This document shows positions 6,567 through 13,090 of a stretch of DNA of 13,693 nt, one piece after another. The stretch covers positions 1 to 13,693 of the forward strand of contig JAFZCW010000052.1 of NCBI GenBank assembly GCA_017556125.1, written 5' to 3'. The notes under the pieces are model-generated. The model was not told the origin of the DNA. It ran no database searches and worked only from the letters and a program-made list of their open reading frames with translations. Source of the DNA: Clostridia bacterium. GTDB taxonomy: Bacteria > Bacillota_A > Clostridia > Christensenellales > CAG-138. Each line of letters starts with the position of its first letter. The first letter of the stretch is position 1. The translations under genes and the position numbers were made by a program.

Positions 6567-7333
6567 ACGCCGGCATCCTCCCTTATCTGATCGTCTGCCC
6601 GCTCGTTCTTCTTGCGGGCGTCATCGACGCCATCGCGGGAGGAGGCGGTCTGATCACGCTGCCTGCCTACATGATCGCAGGGCTTCCCGCCCATGCGGCG
6701 ATCGCGACAAACAAACTGGCTTCCACCATGGGGACGTCCATGGCCGTTTTCCGTTATGCGAGGACGGGCTATATCCGCTGGACCTATGCGCTGTTCTGCG
6801 CCGCATTCGCGCTCACGGGCTCCGCACTCGGCGCAAGGCTTTCCCTGCTTATCAGCGAAACCGTTCTGAAAACCGTGATGCTGTTCCTGCTCCCCCTGAC
6901 CGCCGTTCTCGTTCTGAAAGGGCGGATCCTGGATCGTGAACGCGAGCCGCGGTCCCGGAAAGCGGTCTGTCTGCTCGGTGCGGCGATCTCGTTCTGCATC
7001 GGGATGTATGACGGTTTCTACGGGCCCGGAACGGGGGCTTTCCTGCTGATCCTTTTTACCGCCGTCGTGCGTCTGCGTCTGCACGAGGCGAACGGAGTCA
7101 CGAAAGTGATCAACCTTTCCAGCAATGCCGCCTCTCTCTCGGTCTACCTGCTCAGCGGAAACGTTCTGGTGCCTCTCGGGCTTGCTGCGGGCTGCTTCAG
7201 CATTCTCGGCAACTGGATCGGAACAACGCTGTTCATCAACAGAGGGCTGAAGATCACAAAACCGGTCATGATCGGCGTGCTTGTTGTTTTCTTCCTCCGC
7301 GAAGCGTACGCGCTGCTCTCAGGGCTGTCCTGA
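6563..7333 (+). CDS. TauE/SafE (TSUP) family membrane permease
   Basis: Integral membrane transporter of the TSUP family (PF01925), whose members move sulfite, sulfoacetate or other small organosulfur or carboxylate anions. The 256-residue length and roughly eight hydrophobic segments fit the family. The two half-repeat signatures are visible: IAGGGGLITLPAYMIAGLP (about 24-42) in the first half and GFYGPGTGAFLLI (151-163) in the second. Other conserved parts are ATNKLASTMGT (48-58) and GVTKVINLSSNAAS (178-191). The ATG overlaps the stop of the upstream 147-residue protein. No strong T-rich terminator follows, only a GC-rich palindrome shared with the convergent pepT. The substrate cannot be assigned because no sulfur-metabolism gene lies nearby. 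Confidence 0.92.
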   Translation: MNAGILPYLIVCPLVLLAGVIDAIAGGGGLITLPAYMIAGLPAHAAIATNKLASTMGTSMAVFRYARTGYIRWTYALFCAAFALTGSALGARLSLLISETVLKTVMLFLLPLTAVLVLKGRILDREREPRSRKAVCLLGAAISFCIGMYDGFYGPGTGAFLLILFTAVVRLRLHEANGVTKVINLSSNAASLSVYLLSGNVLVPLGLAAGCFSILGNWIGTTLFINRGLKITKPVMIGVLVVFFLREAYALLSGLS

Positions 7334-7359
7334 TCCGGGTCATTCCTTCACGGACTGCT

Positions 7360-7373
7360 CCCCGGTTCCGGGG
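7360..7373. repeat. GC-rich palindrome between convergent TSUP and pepT genes
   Basis: CCCCGGTTCCGGGG is a perfect palindrome ending one base before the pepT stop codon on the opposite strand. It could act as a weak two-way transcription barrier between the convergent genes. It lacks a T-run on either side, so it is not called as an intrinsic terminator. Confidence 0.4.
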
Positions 7374-8630
7374 TCAGGCGCTCTGCTCCGCGAACGCCGC
7401 TACGATCCGCAGCAGAATCTCGACATTTTTCTCCATCGACTGAACGGGAACATATTCAAACCGTCCGTGCGCGTTCTCATACCCGGCAGAGAGATTCGGG
7501 CACGGGAGCCCGCGGAACGAGAGCGCAGCTCCGTCCGTCCCTCCGCGGAACGGTTCGCAGACCGGCTCGATCCCGCTTTCTCTGATCGCGTTTTTCAGCA
7601 TTTCCGTCAGCCACGGAACGGTCTGAAGGATCTCTTTCATGTTGCTGTACTGATGTTCGATCCGAAGCTGCGTCCTGTCCCTTCCGTAGGCGTTCTGCAG
7701 TTCTTCCGCGCAGTTTCGGAGGAACGCTTCCCTCTGAAGAAAACGCTGACGGTCAAAGTCACGGATGATCATCGTGACCCGGGCGTGCTCACAGTCCGCG
7801 TTGCAGGATACGACATGGAAAAAGCCTTCGGTGCCCTCGGTATACTGCGGCTTTTCATGGGCAGGCAGCCTTGCCATCAGCTCGGCGGCAAGGTCGGCCG
7901 CGTTGATCATGATCCCTTTTGCCGTTCCGGTATGAACGGACCGTCCCGTAAATTCAAAAACCGCCTGCGAAGCGTAAAACGTCTCGTCTTCATACCATCC
8001 GAGATGATCCCCGTCGATCGTAAACGCTGCCTCCGCTCCGAACCGGACCAGGTCGAGATCTCTCGCGAGTCCCCCCACCTCCTCGTCCGGCGTGAACGCG
8101 ATGCAGACGTCCGCGTGCGGAATCCCGGGATGGGCACAGAGGTGCTCCGCCATGGTCATCACGGCGGCGATCGCCGCCTTGTCGTCTCCGCCGAGCAGTG
8201 TTGTGCCGTCCGTCAGGATCAGGTCCTGTCCGATGTACCGCTTCAGATTCAGATACTCCGACGCGCGCATCACGATATTCCGTTCCTCGTTGAGAACGAT
8301 GTCCCCGCCGCCGTATTGCGCCAGCAACCAGGGCTTCACATCCGTTCCGCTCGCGTCCGGAGCTGTGTCCATGTGGGCGATGAAACCCACCGCGCTGCCC
8401 TTCCCGTCCGGCAGATTGGAAGGGATCCTGCCGTATACCACGCAAGCCTTTTCGTCAAGGAACACGTCCGGAACGCCGACCGCGATCAGCTCCTCCTTCA
8501 GCATCCGCGCAAGATCCGCCTGTTTTTCCGTCGTCGGCCAGGATCCTCTGAACGGCAGGGACTGCGTGTCCACGCGGGCATAGCGCATGAGGCGCTCTTT
8601 TACCTTTTCATACCATACGGTTCCGCTCAC
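7374..8630 (-). CDS. pepT: Peptidase T (tripeptide aminopeptidase, M20B)
   Basis: Cytosolic two-zinc aminopeptidase that removes the N-terminal residue from tripeptides. The 418 residues are close to the roughly 408 of E. coli PepT. Metal and catalytic residues can be placed by motif: H86 and D88 in FIAHMDTAPD, D150 in LLGGDDKAA, E183/E184 in TPDEEVG, D206 in TIDGDHLG, and H388 in AHGRFEYV. The N-terminal RYARVDTQS is typical of the family. The central dimerisation domain includes FTGRSVHTGTAKG (about 228-240). The start is GTG, overlapping the pepC stop as GTGA, so translation is probably coupled to the upstream aminopeptidase C. A GGGAG site lies upstream inside pepC. The two genes form a peptide-degradation unit. 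Confidence 0.96.
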   Translation of the reverse strand: MSGTVWYEKVKERLMRYARVDTQSLPFRGSWPTTEKQADLARMLKEELIAVGVPDVFLDEKACVVYGRIPSNLPDGKGSAVGFIAHMDTAPDASGTDVKPWLLAQYGGGDIVLNEERNIVMRASEYLNLKRYIGQDLILTDGTTLLGGDDKAAIAAVMTMAEHLCAHPGIPHADVCIAFTPDEEVGGLARDLDLVRFGAEAAFTIDGDHLGWYEDETFYASQAVFEFTGRSVHTGTAKGIMINAADLAAELMARLPAHEKPQYTEGTEGFFHVVSCNADCEHARVTMIIRDFDRQRFLQREAFLRNCAEELQNAYGRDRTQLRIEHQYSNMKEILQTVPWLTEMLKNAIRESGIEPVCEPFRGGTDGAALSFRGLPCPNLSAGYENAHGRFEYVPVQSMEKNVEILLRIVAAFAEQSA

Positions 8631-9940
8631 AGGGAGTCACTCTCCCAGGGATTGATCCGGACGGGATCCTGATTGAGAAAAGCTTTCTGGGCTTCGCTCA
8701 GATGTTTCCGGTTGATGATCGCTTCGTACACATATTCCCGGAAATACTTCTCGCTGCATACGAAATAGCCCTTCTTCCCGGCCGATTCGCCCCAGCTGTT
8801 CTCGATCTTCCAGCGGTTCGGCACGCCTGTTTCATCGAAATTCACCCCGACAAAGATCATGGCATGCGTGGCGAAGCTGTCATGGTACTGCAGACGCTCG
8901 CCCTTTTCCATAAAGAAATCGATCCCGCCCATCAGCCCCTCAAAGTCGAGGCTGTCCGGATCCCAGATCCCCTTGTCCCTGTCACCGTAAGCGCCGGAAT
9001 CGCAGCCGAACCAGACCGGTTCGCCGTCCTCCAGCTGCCGGATGACCAGCGTCTCCAGTTCGTCCATGGTCAGATTGAGGCATGTGATGTCGCTGTCGGC
9101 CATGGAGCCCGAATAATGGAATATGTAATGGCAGTTCATCGGAAGACCGCTTGTCGGATGATTGGTCACCGTGACATAATCCTCCAGTACGGTCCCGGCG
9201 TATTTTTCGTAGAAGGATCTGCCGGTCAGCCCGTGTTCCGCATGGAACGCGTTGTCCTTGTCCCGGTATTCAAACGAGAACGAGACGGGCGGCTCTCCGA
9301 AGGCGATGCATTCCATCCTGTAGAATTCCTCGAGCATTTCCTCCTTGGCGGCTTCCAGATCGGCGCCCTCCGCCGCCAGCGCGCGCAGCCTGGCAGCGTC
9401 CTTGCGGAGGAGGCTGTTATAAAGCTTCAGAAACTTTTCCGTATGCGTGGACTGCCAGGTCTCCGGCATGACATCCGCCGGGACGACGCCGTATTTCTTC
9501 ACAAGATCGGCCGCCATGGTCCAGTAGCCTCCGTCCGACATGCCTTCCAGGATGAATTCCATCATGCGGTCATTCAGGGGCTTGTCCGCGTTGTCGATCA
9601 CCATTTCCAGCACGTTGTTCGCCTTTTCCAGCTTATCGTAAAATGAAAGATAATTCCCCGACAGTTCGAAATGCTCGAGTCCGCATTTCTCCGCCACCCG
9701 TTCGCGCAGGATGTTCATGACGGCATACAGCCAGCATCTTCCGCTCTGCTGCTGCCAGGTGATCCCGTTCGTCTTCAGTTCGACGGAAAAATCACCGTTC
9801 AGTTTTGCCGCTTCTGACGGCACAAAGGCAAGATCCTTGATCTCCGTTTTCGCAAGTGCCGCCTGCAGGGTCCGGATCTCCTTCCTTCCGCTTTCACGGT
9901 TCCGGAACCGTTCCAGCTGATCCATCGTGATTCCCTTCAT
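8627..9940 (-). CDS. pepC: Aminopeptidase C (bleomycin hydrolase family, C1B)
   Basis: Cytosolic papain-fold cysteine aminopeptidase, typically a hexamer, that trims peptides from the N-terminus. The 437 residues match the family length. The catalytic triad is readable: C69 in QQSGRCWLYA, H359 in FATHAMIFVG and N381 in KIENSWGE. The family segment NYLSFYDKLEKAN and the C-terminal RINPWESDSL region are also present. The chosen ATG (MKGITMDQLERF) follows a GGAAGGGAAG site. A start five residues later is also possible. A longer in-frame start at 10012 would add 24 charged residues with no homology look and would lie within the leader hairpin region. It overlaps pepT by four bases and has a good predicted promoter. 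Confidence 0.95.
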   Translation of the reverse strand: MKGITMDQLERFRNRESGRKEIRTLQAALAKTEIKDLAFVPSEAAKLNGDFSVELKTNGITWQQQSGRCWLYAVMNILRERVAEKCGLEHFELSGNYLSFYDKLEKANNVLEMVIDNADKPLNDRMMEFILEGMSDGGYWTMAADLVKKYGVVPADVMPETWQSTHTEKFLKLYNSLLRKDAARLRALAAEGADLEAAKEEMLEEFYRMECIAFGEPPVSFSFEYRDKDNAFHAEHGLTGRSFYEKYAGTVLEDYVTVTNHPTSGLPMNCHYIFHYSGSMADSDITCLNLTMDELETLVIRQLEDGEPVWFGCDSGAYGDRDKGIWDPDSLDFEGLMGGIDFFMEKGERLQYHDSFATHAMIFVGVNFDETGVPNRWKIENSWGESAGKKGYFVCSEKYFREYVYEAIINRKHLSEAQKAFLNQDPVRINPWESDSL

Positions 9941-10013
9941 ATTCTTCCCTTCCGGGGCCGTGTCCGTTCTTTTCGCATCCGCGCCGCGGTCCCTCTGCCA
10001 TCCGGCTTTCATT

Positions 10014-10035
10014 GCCGCTTTGCAATAGAAGCGGC
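10014..10035 (-). repeat. Hairpin at the 5' end of the predicted pepC transcript
   Basis: GCCGCTT (10014-10020) and AAGCGGC (10029-10035) are perfect 7-bp arms around an eight-base loop. With transcription predicted to start near 10038, the stem would sit at the very 5' end of the mRNA, where such stems often protect against degradation. There is no T-run, so it is not a terminator. Confidence 0.45.
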
Positions 10036-10044
10036 TGTGAAATC

Positions 10045-10073
10045 ATTTTATCATCGCTCCCGTTCCTTCACAA
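10045..10073 (-). promoter_or_regulatory. Predicted sigma-A promoter of pepC-pepT
   Basis: On the minus strand TTGTGA (10073-10068) is separated by exactly 17 bases from TAAAAT (10050-10045). The start would be near 10038, giving a leader of about 98 bases before the pepC ATG. Confidence 0.55.
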
Positions 10074-10190
10074 CGGAAAATGCTCCTCACGACCCCGAAA
10101 CGCCTGTCTTCCCGTCCCGATATCTTCCCTCTTCCTCCCCGTTCCGGGTCCGGAACGGTATTCCCCATATGCAAACCGCGGAAAAACGAT

Positions 10191-10196
10191 TATGAT
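10191..10196 (+). promoter_or_regulatory. Possible -10 box for the zinc-ribbon gene
   Basis: TATGAT lies 60 bases before the GTG start. No convincing -35 hexamer is found at 16-18 bases upstream, so the call is tentative. Confidence 0.3.
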
Positions 10197-10255
10197 AGGA
10201 ACAGGAAAGCGGACGCTCCGTCAGATTCCGTCTTTCACAGGAGGGACATACAGCG

Positions 10256-10714
10256 GTGAAAAAATGCAAATACTGCGGAACACTGAATGACAATCCCGCA
10301 TCCAGCTGCAAGGCATGTTCTGCAAGCGATTTCGTGTTCATCTGCGACAACTGCGGCAGCGAGATCGAAAAAGGGCAGTACTGCTCCCGGTGCGGAGTCC
10401 GGATCGGGTCCGTCAGACAGATCTGCCCGAAATGCGGGACCGCATATTATACCAACGCCTGTCCGAACTGCGGATATACCCGGCAGCGGCCGGAGGAATC
10501 CACCGTCCGCGTCGTGACCGTTCCGGCTGAAACGCCGAAAAAAAAGCGGAGCGGCTGGGCCACGTTCGGCCTCGTCCTGCTCTGGATCTACTTTCTTCCC
10601 ATTATGGGAACGATCACCGTCTGGAAAAGCAAAAAGCTTTCAACCGTCTATAAACTGATCATCACCGTCGTCATCTGGGGTATCATCGCGCTTGCCTATT
10701 CCGAATCAAATTGA
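10256..10714 (+). CDS. Membrane-anchored protein with three zinc ribbons
   Basis: A 152-residue protein of a general zinc-ribbon plus membrane-tail type, with no assigned function. Six CxxC knuckles group into three ribbons: C4/C7 with C18/C21, C30/C33 with C43/C46, and C57/C60 with C69/C72. A polar linker (about 78-99, ending in PKKKRSG) leads to two hydrophobic segments at about 103-122 and 132-148, joined by a short basic turn (WKSKKLS). The ribbons are therefore probably cytoplasmic, with a hairpin in the membrane. The start is GTG, preceded by AGGAGGG ten bases upstream. No ATG with a better site exists upstream. The DUF697-type GTPase that follows is 140 bases away and probably separately expressed. 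A role as a membrane scaffold is possible but not shown. Confidence 0.88.
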   Translation: MKKCKYCGTLNDNPASSCKACSASDFVFICDNCGSEIEKGQYCSRCGVRIGSVRQICPKCGTAYYTNACPNCGYTRQRPEESTVRVVTVPAETPKKKRSGWATFGLVLLWIYFLPIMGTITVWKSKKLSTVYKLIITVVIWGIIALAYSESN

Positions 10715-10728
10715 TCCGCGGAACGTTT

Positions 10729-10745
10729 CCGGGATGTGTTCCCGG
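10729..10745 (+). terminator. Weak hairpin after the zinc-ribbon gene
   Basis: CCGGGA and TCCCGG pair around a five-base loop 15 bases past the stop codon. No T-run follows, so it may only be a weak or Rho-assisted stop, or an mRNA 3'-end stem. Confidence 0.3.
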
Positions 10746-10854
10746 GCATCGCGCTCCCATGATCATCCGGATGTCATTCCGTTCCCGCAAAAACTACATC
10801 TCCTGTTCAGAAACCCCGTCTTATGACAGGGCAAAACAATGAGGAGGCATGAAG

Positions 10855-12060
10855 ATGGAAAAAGGAAACGTACTCGTTATCGGCAATTCCGGCGTCGGAA
10901 AATCCACGCTGATCAATTCCGTTCTGGGCGAAGAAGCCGCCAGGACCGACTGGGGCACGCACGGAACCACGACCAGGCTGGAGATTTATGAATCAAAAGA
11001 CGGTCAGGTCCCGTTCCGCGTGATCGACACGATCGGATTCGAACCGAACTACCTGAAGGAGCGCAGGGCGATCAACGCCGTCAAAAAATGGTCCCGGGAC
11101 TGCGCCAAAAAAGGCGGGGAAAACAACCGCATCGACGTGATCTGGTTCTGCGTGGACGGAACCCGGTCCAAACTGTTTCCGGAGGACATCCGCCGGATGA
11201 CACGGGCCGTCGCCATGTGGAAATCCGTTCCGGTCATCGCGGTGATCACCAAATCCTATTCCGTTCCGGACCGCGAAAAAAACATCGAAATGGTGCGCAC
11301 GGCGTTTGACCGGCAGAAACCGTTCCGGGACAATCTGAAGGAGGTCATTCCGGTCGTTGCGCAGATCTATACGATCAACGATAACGCCTATGCGGCACCG
11401 GAAGGAATCCCGCAGCTGATCGACGCGACCAACGCGCTCATGCCGGAGGGCAGCAGGGCTTCGGCGCATGACCTCGCGCAGTTTGTCCTCGGCCGGAAAA
11501 GAGTGCTCGCGCAGTCCGTCGTCGGCGCCGCAACAGCGGGCGCCGTCGTAGTCGGCGCCGTTCCCCTCCCCATTCCGGACGGCGCGATCCTGACGCCGAC
11601 GGAAATCATGGAGGTCAACAGCCTCGCCAGAATCTACGGGATCGACCGGAAGGACGGAAGCAAGCGGTTCCTGAGCTCCATCATCGAGGCGGGCACGGTC
11701 GGTCTGGTCGCCAAATCGATCATCGCGGCGCTGAAAGCCGTCCCGGGCATCAATATCGCGGCGAGCGTGCTCAACGCGATCATCGCGGGTGTGATCGTCG
11801 CGGTGATCGGCGAAAGCTCCATCTACGCGTTCGAACAGGTCTTCCTCGGAAAGAAATCCATGGAGGATACCGACTGGATCAAAAAACTCATGGACGCCAG
11901 GATCAGCGACTCCGTGCTCGGAAAAGCGAAACCGATCCTCGAGAAGCTGAGCGGTTCGTCCGACAAAAAGGAAATCCAGCGGGCCGTGCTGGATCTCGTC
12001 CAGATGATCATCGGCAAACAGCAGGGTTCTGAAAAAATCGGCCAGGGAAAGGACCAGTGA
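10855..12060 (+). CDS. Era/50S-type GTPase with C-terminal DUF697-like hydrophobic domain
   Basis: A 401-residue GTPase. The G domain spans about 1-195: P-loop GNSGVGKST (10-18), a conserved GTHGTTT switch I region (34-40), G3 DTIGF (58-62), and a G4 position reading ITKSY (131-135). The canonical N/TKxD aspartate that gives guanine specificity is thus a tyrosine. The C-terminal part carries glycine/alanine-rich hydrophobic stretches (about 219-240 and 279-318), with PLPIPDGAILTPTEIMEV between them, as in DUF697 proteins, which suggests membrane association. The ATG at 10855 is preferred because AGGAGG lies seven bases upstream. The ATG two codons earlier is only one base from that site. msrA follows after two bases, so the two are co-transcribed. 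The cellular role is unknown. Confidence 0.85.
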   Translation: MEKGNVLVIGNSGVGKSTLINSVLGEEAARTDWGTHGTTTRLEIYESKDGQVPFRVIDTIGFEPNYLKERRAINAVKKWSRDCAKKGGENNRIDVIWFCVDGTRSKLFPEDIRRMTRAVAMWKSVPVIAVITKSYSVPDREKNIEMVRTAFDRQKPFRDNLKEVIPVVAQIYTINDNAYAAPEGIPQLIDATNALMPEGSRASAHDLAQFVLGRKRVLAQSVVGAATAGAVVVGAVPLPIPDGAILTPTEIMEVNSLARIYGIDRKDGSKRFLSSIIEAGTVGLVAKSIIAALKAVPGINIAASVLNAIIAGVIVAVIGESSIYAFEQVFLGKKSMEDTDWIKKLMDARISDSVLGKAKPILEKLSGSSDKKEIQRAVLDLVQMIIGKQQGSEKIGQGKDQ

Positions 12061-12062
12061 GC

Positions 12063-12560
12063 ATGAAAACGATCTACCTTGCCGGGGGTTGTTTCTGGGG
12101 GACCCAGAAATTCTTTGACCAGTTCGCGGGCGTGATCAGTACGTCCGTCGGATACGCGAACGGCGGAACGGATAATCCCTGCTACCGGGACGTATGCCTC
12201 GGAAGCGGACACGCGGAGACCGTCAGAATCGTTTTTGATGAACAGAAGCTCTCCCTTACAGACCTTCTCGAATACTACTTCATGGCGATCGATCCCACCT
12301 CCGTCAACCGGCAGGGCGGGGATGCCGGCATCCAGTACCGGACGGGGATCTATTTCACCGACGGGGACCTACTGCCGGTAATTGATGCTTTCATGGCTGA
12401 AAAGCGGAAAGAATACGCGCTTCCTCTTGCCGTGGAGGTCGGAAAACTGGAGAATTACTGCGACGCCGAAGAATACCACCAGAAATATCTCGAAAAGAAT
12501 CCGGGAGGCTACTGCCACATCCCGGAGCGCCTCTTCTCCGTCGGGAAGGATCCGGAATAA
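12063..12560 (+). CDS. msrA: Peptide-methionine (S)-S-oxide reductase
   Basis: Reduces methionine-S-sulfoxide in proteins and free methionine, repairing oxidative damage in the cytosol with thioredoxin. The 165-residue product begins MKTIYLAGGCFWG, with catalytic C10 in the invariant GCFWG. Further family motifs are VCLGSGHAE (44-52, with E52), DPTSVNRQGGDAGIQYRTGIY (78-97) and AEEYHQKYL (135-143). Candidate resolving cysteines are C133 and C151 (GGYCHI). No MsrB domain is fused. The ATG is preferred over the GTG six bases earlier because AAAGGA has good spacing to it. It starts two bases after the GTPase stop, so translation is probably coupled. Why an MsrA is paired with this GTPase is unclear. 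Confidence 0.96.
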   Translation: MKTIYLAGGCFWGTQKFFDQFAGVISTSVGYANGGTDNPCYRDVCLGSGHAETVRIVFDEQKLSLTDLLEYYFMAIDPTSVNRQGGDAGIQYRTGIYFTDGDLLPVIDAFMAEKRKEYALPLAVEVGKLENYCDAEEYHQKYLEKNPGGYCHIPERLFSVGKDPE

Positions 12561-12597
12561 ACAGATCCTCCCGTCCCCCCGGTTTTCATCAAATCCG

Positions 12598-12612
12598 CGG
12601 TGTTTTTCACCG
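12598..12612 (+). terminator. Small hairpin downstream of msrA
   Basis: CGGTG and CACCG pair around a five-T loop 38 bases past the msrA stop. The T-run is in the loop rather than after the stem, so a termination role is doubtful. No better terminator is seen before the LysM gene. Confidence 0.25.
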
Positions 12613-12621
12613 TATCAGCAG

Positions 12622-12651
12622 TAGAAAACCCGCCTGCCCGAATCATACAAT
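12622..12651 (+). promoter_or_regulatory. Predicted promoter of the LysM peptide gene
   Basis: TAGAAA (12622-12627), an 18-base spacer and TACAAT (12646-12651) give a fair sigma-A promoter, with transcription starting near 12658. The 10-bp palindrome ATGAATTCAT (12683-12692) lies in the leader just before the ribosome binding site. Confidence 0.4.
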
Positions 12652-12711
12652 GGAATCGCAGGGTGAAGACCGCCCGAAAGCAATGAATTCATCGATGAGG
12701 AGGACAACAGC

Positions 12712-12939
12712 ATGTTTGAAGATCTCGTAGAAGCAACTTCCGAAGAACTCGCGGGCGTATCCGGCGGAGCAGGCACAAAATACTACGTCTACACCGTAAA
12801 GAAAGGCGATAACCTGACCAAACTCGCAAAGCGCTTCGGCACAACGGTTGACGCGATCTATAACCTGAACCGCGACAAAATCAAAGACAAAAACCTGATC
12901 AAGATCGGCTGGAAGCTGATCATCCCGATCAAGGGCTGA
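12712..12939 (+). CDS. LysM peptide with a bacteriocin-type double-glycine leader
   Basis: A 75-residue protein. Residues 1-19 end in EELAGVSGG, matching the double-glycine leader pattern: E at -8, L at -7, V at -4, GG at -2/-1, and an acidic start MFEDLVEATSEE. Residues 20-75 are a basic cargo made almost entirely of one LysM domain: YVYTVKKGDNLTKLAKRFG, TTVDAIYNLN, and the closing IKIGWKLIIPIKG. LysM domains bind the N-acetylglucosamine backbone of peptidoglycan or chitin. There is no Sec signal peptide. GG leaders are cleaved and exported by peptidase-containing ABC transporters, so a mature 56-residue cell-wall-binding peptide is inferred. No such transporter lies in the window. The ATG follows GAGGAGG at eight bases, and a strong terminator closes the gene, so it is a single-gene unit. 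It could instead be an intracellular LysM protein with a chance GG. Confidence 0.9.
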   Translation: MFEDLVEATSEELAGVSGGAGTKYYVYTVKKGDNLTKLAKRFGTTVDAIYNLNRDKIKDKNLIKIGWKLIIPIKG

Positions 12940-12954
12940 TCCCTTTCTCCCCCG

Positions 12955-12982
12955 CACGGCCGGAAAACGGCCGTGTTTTTTT
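12955..12982 (+). terminator. Strong intrinsic terminator after the LysM gene
   Basis: Perfect 8-bp stem CACGGCCG / CGGCCGTG with a GAAAA loop, followed by seven Ts, 15 bases past the stop codon. Confidence 0.94.
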
Positions 12983-13032
12983 GTCTGTCCCGTCCCGCCG
13001 CACCGCGCGTTCCCGCAAAGCAGAGGCAGGCG

Positions 13033-13061
13033 TTGCATTTCCTTTTTCTCTATGCTACGTT
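13033..13061 (+). promoter_or_regulatory. Possible promoter of the 148-residue protein gene
   Basis: TTGCAT, a 17-base spacer and TACGTT. The -10 is poor, and an alternative TATGCT at 13051 lacks a matching -35. A promoter is expected here because a strong terminator lies just upstream. Confidence 0.25.
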
Positions 13062-13090
13062 AGAACCAGTTTTGACGGGAGGTACGCCAT

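Larger units (their letters stand above)
9941..10255. other. Divergent intergenic region between pepC and the zinc-ribbon gene
   Basis: This 315-base gap holds a minus-strand promoter and leader hairpin for pepC and a weaker plus-strand -10 box for the zinc-ribbon gene. The part from about 10075 to 10160 is C- and T-rich on the plus strand and shows no gene or clear structure. Short ORFs here have no ribosome binding sites. Confidence 0.6.

Noticed and set aside
6188..7084. Minus-strand ORF of 298 codons opposite the 147-residue protein and TSUP genes
   Set aside because: Its low-complexity, polar, Arg/Gln-rich product runs antisense to two coupled genes with good start signals.
7360..7373. 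Palindrome as a full intrinsic terminator
   Set aside because: No T-run on either strand, so it is kept only as an inverted repeat.
7281..8672. Plus-strand ORF of 463 codons opposite pepT
   Set aside because: The minus strand holds complete peptidase T with all metal ligands. The plus-strand product is Arg-rich and featureless and overlaps the end of the TSUP gene.
8702..9646. Plus-strand ORF of 314 codons opposite pepC
   Set aside because: It lies antisense to a gene with an intact Cys-His-Asn triad, with no start signal and no family character.
9941..10012. 24-residue N-terminal extension of PepC
   Set aside because: It is a charged stretch without family similarity and no ribosome binding site precedes it. 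The ATG at 9940 has GGAAGGGAAG upstream.
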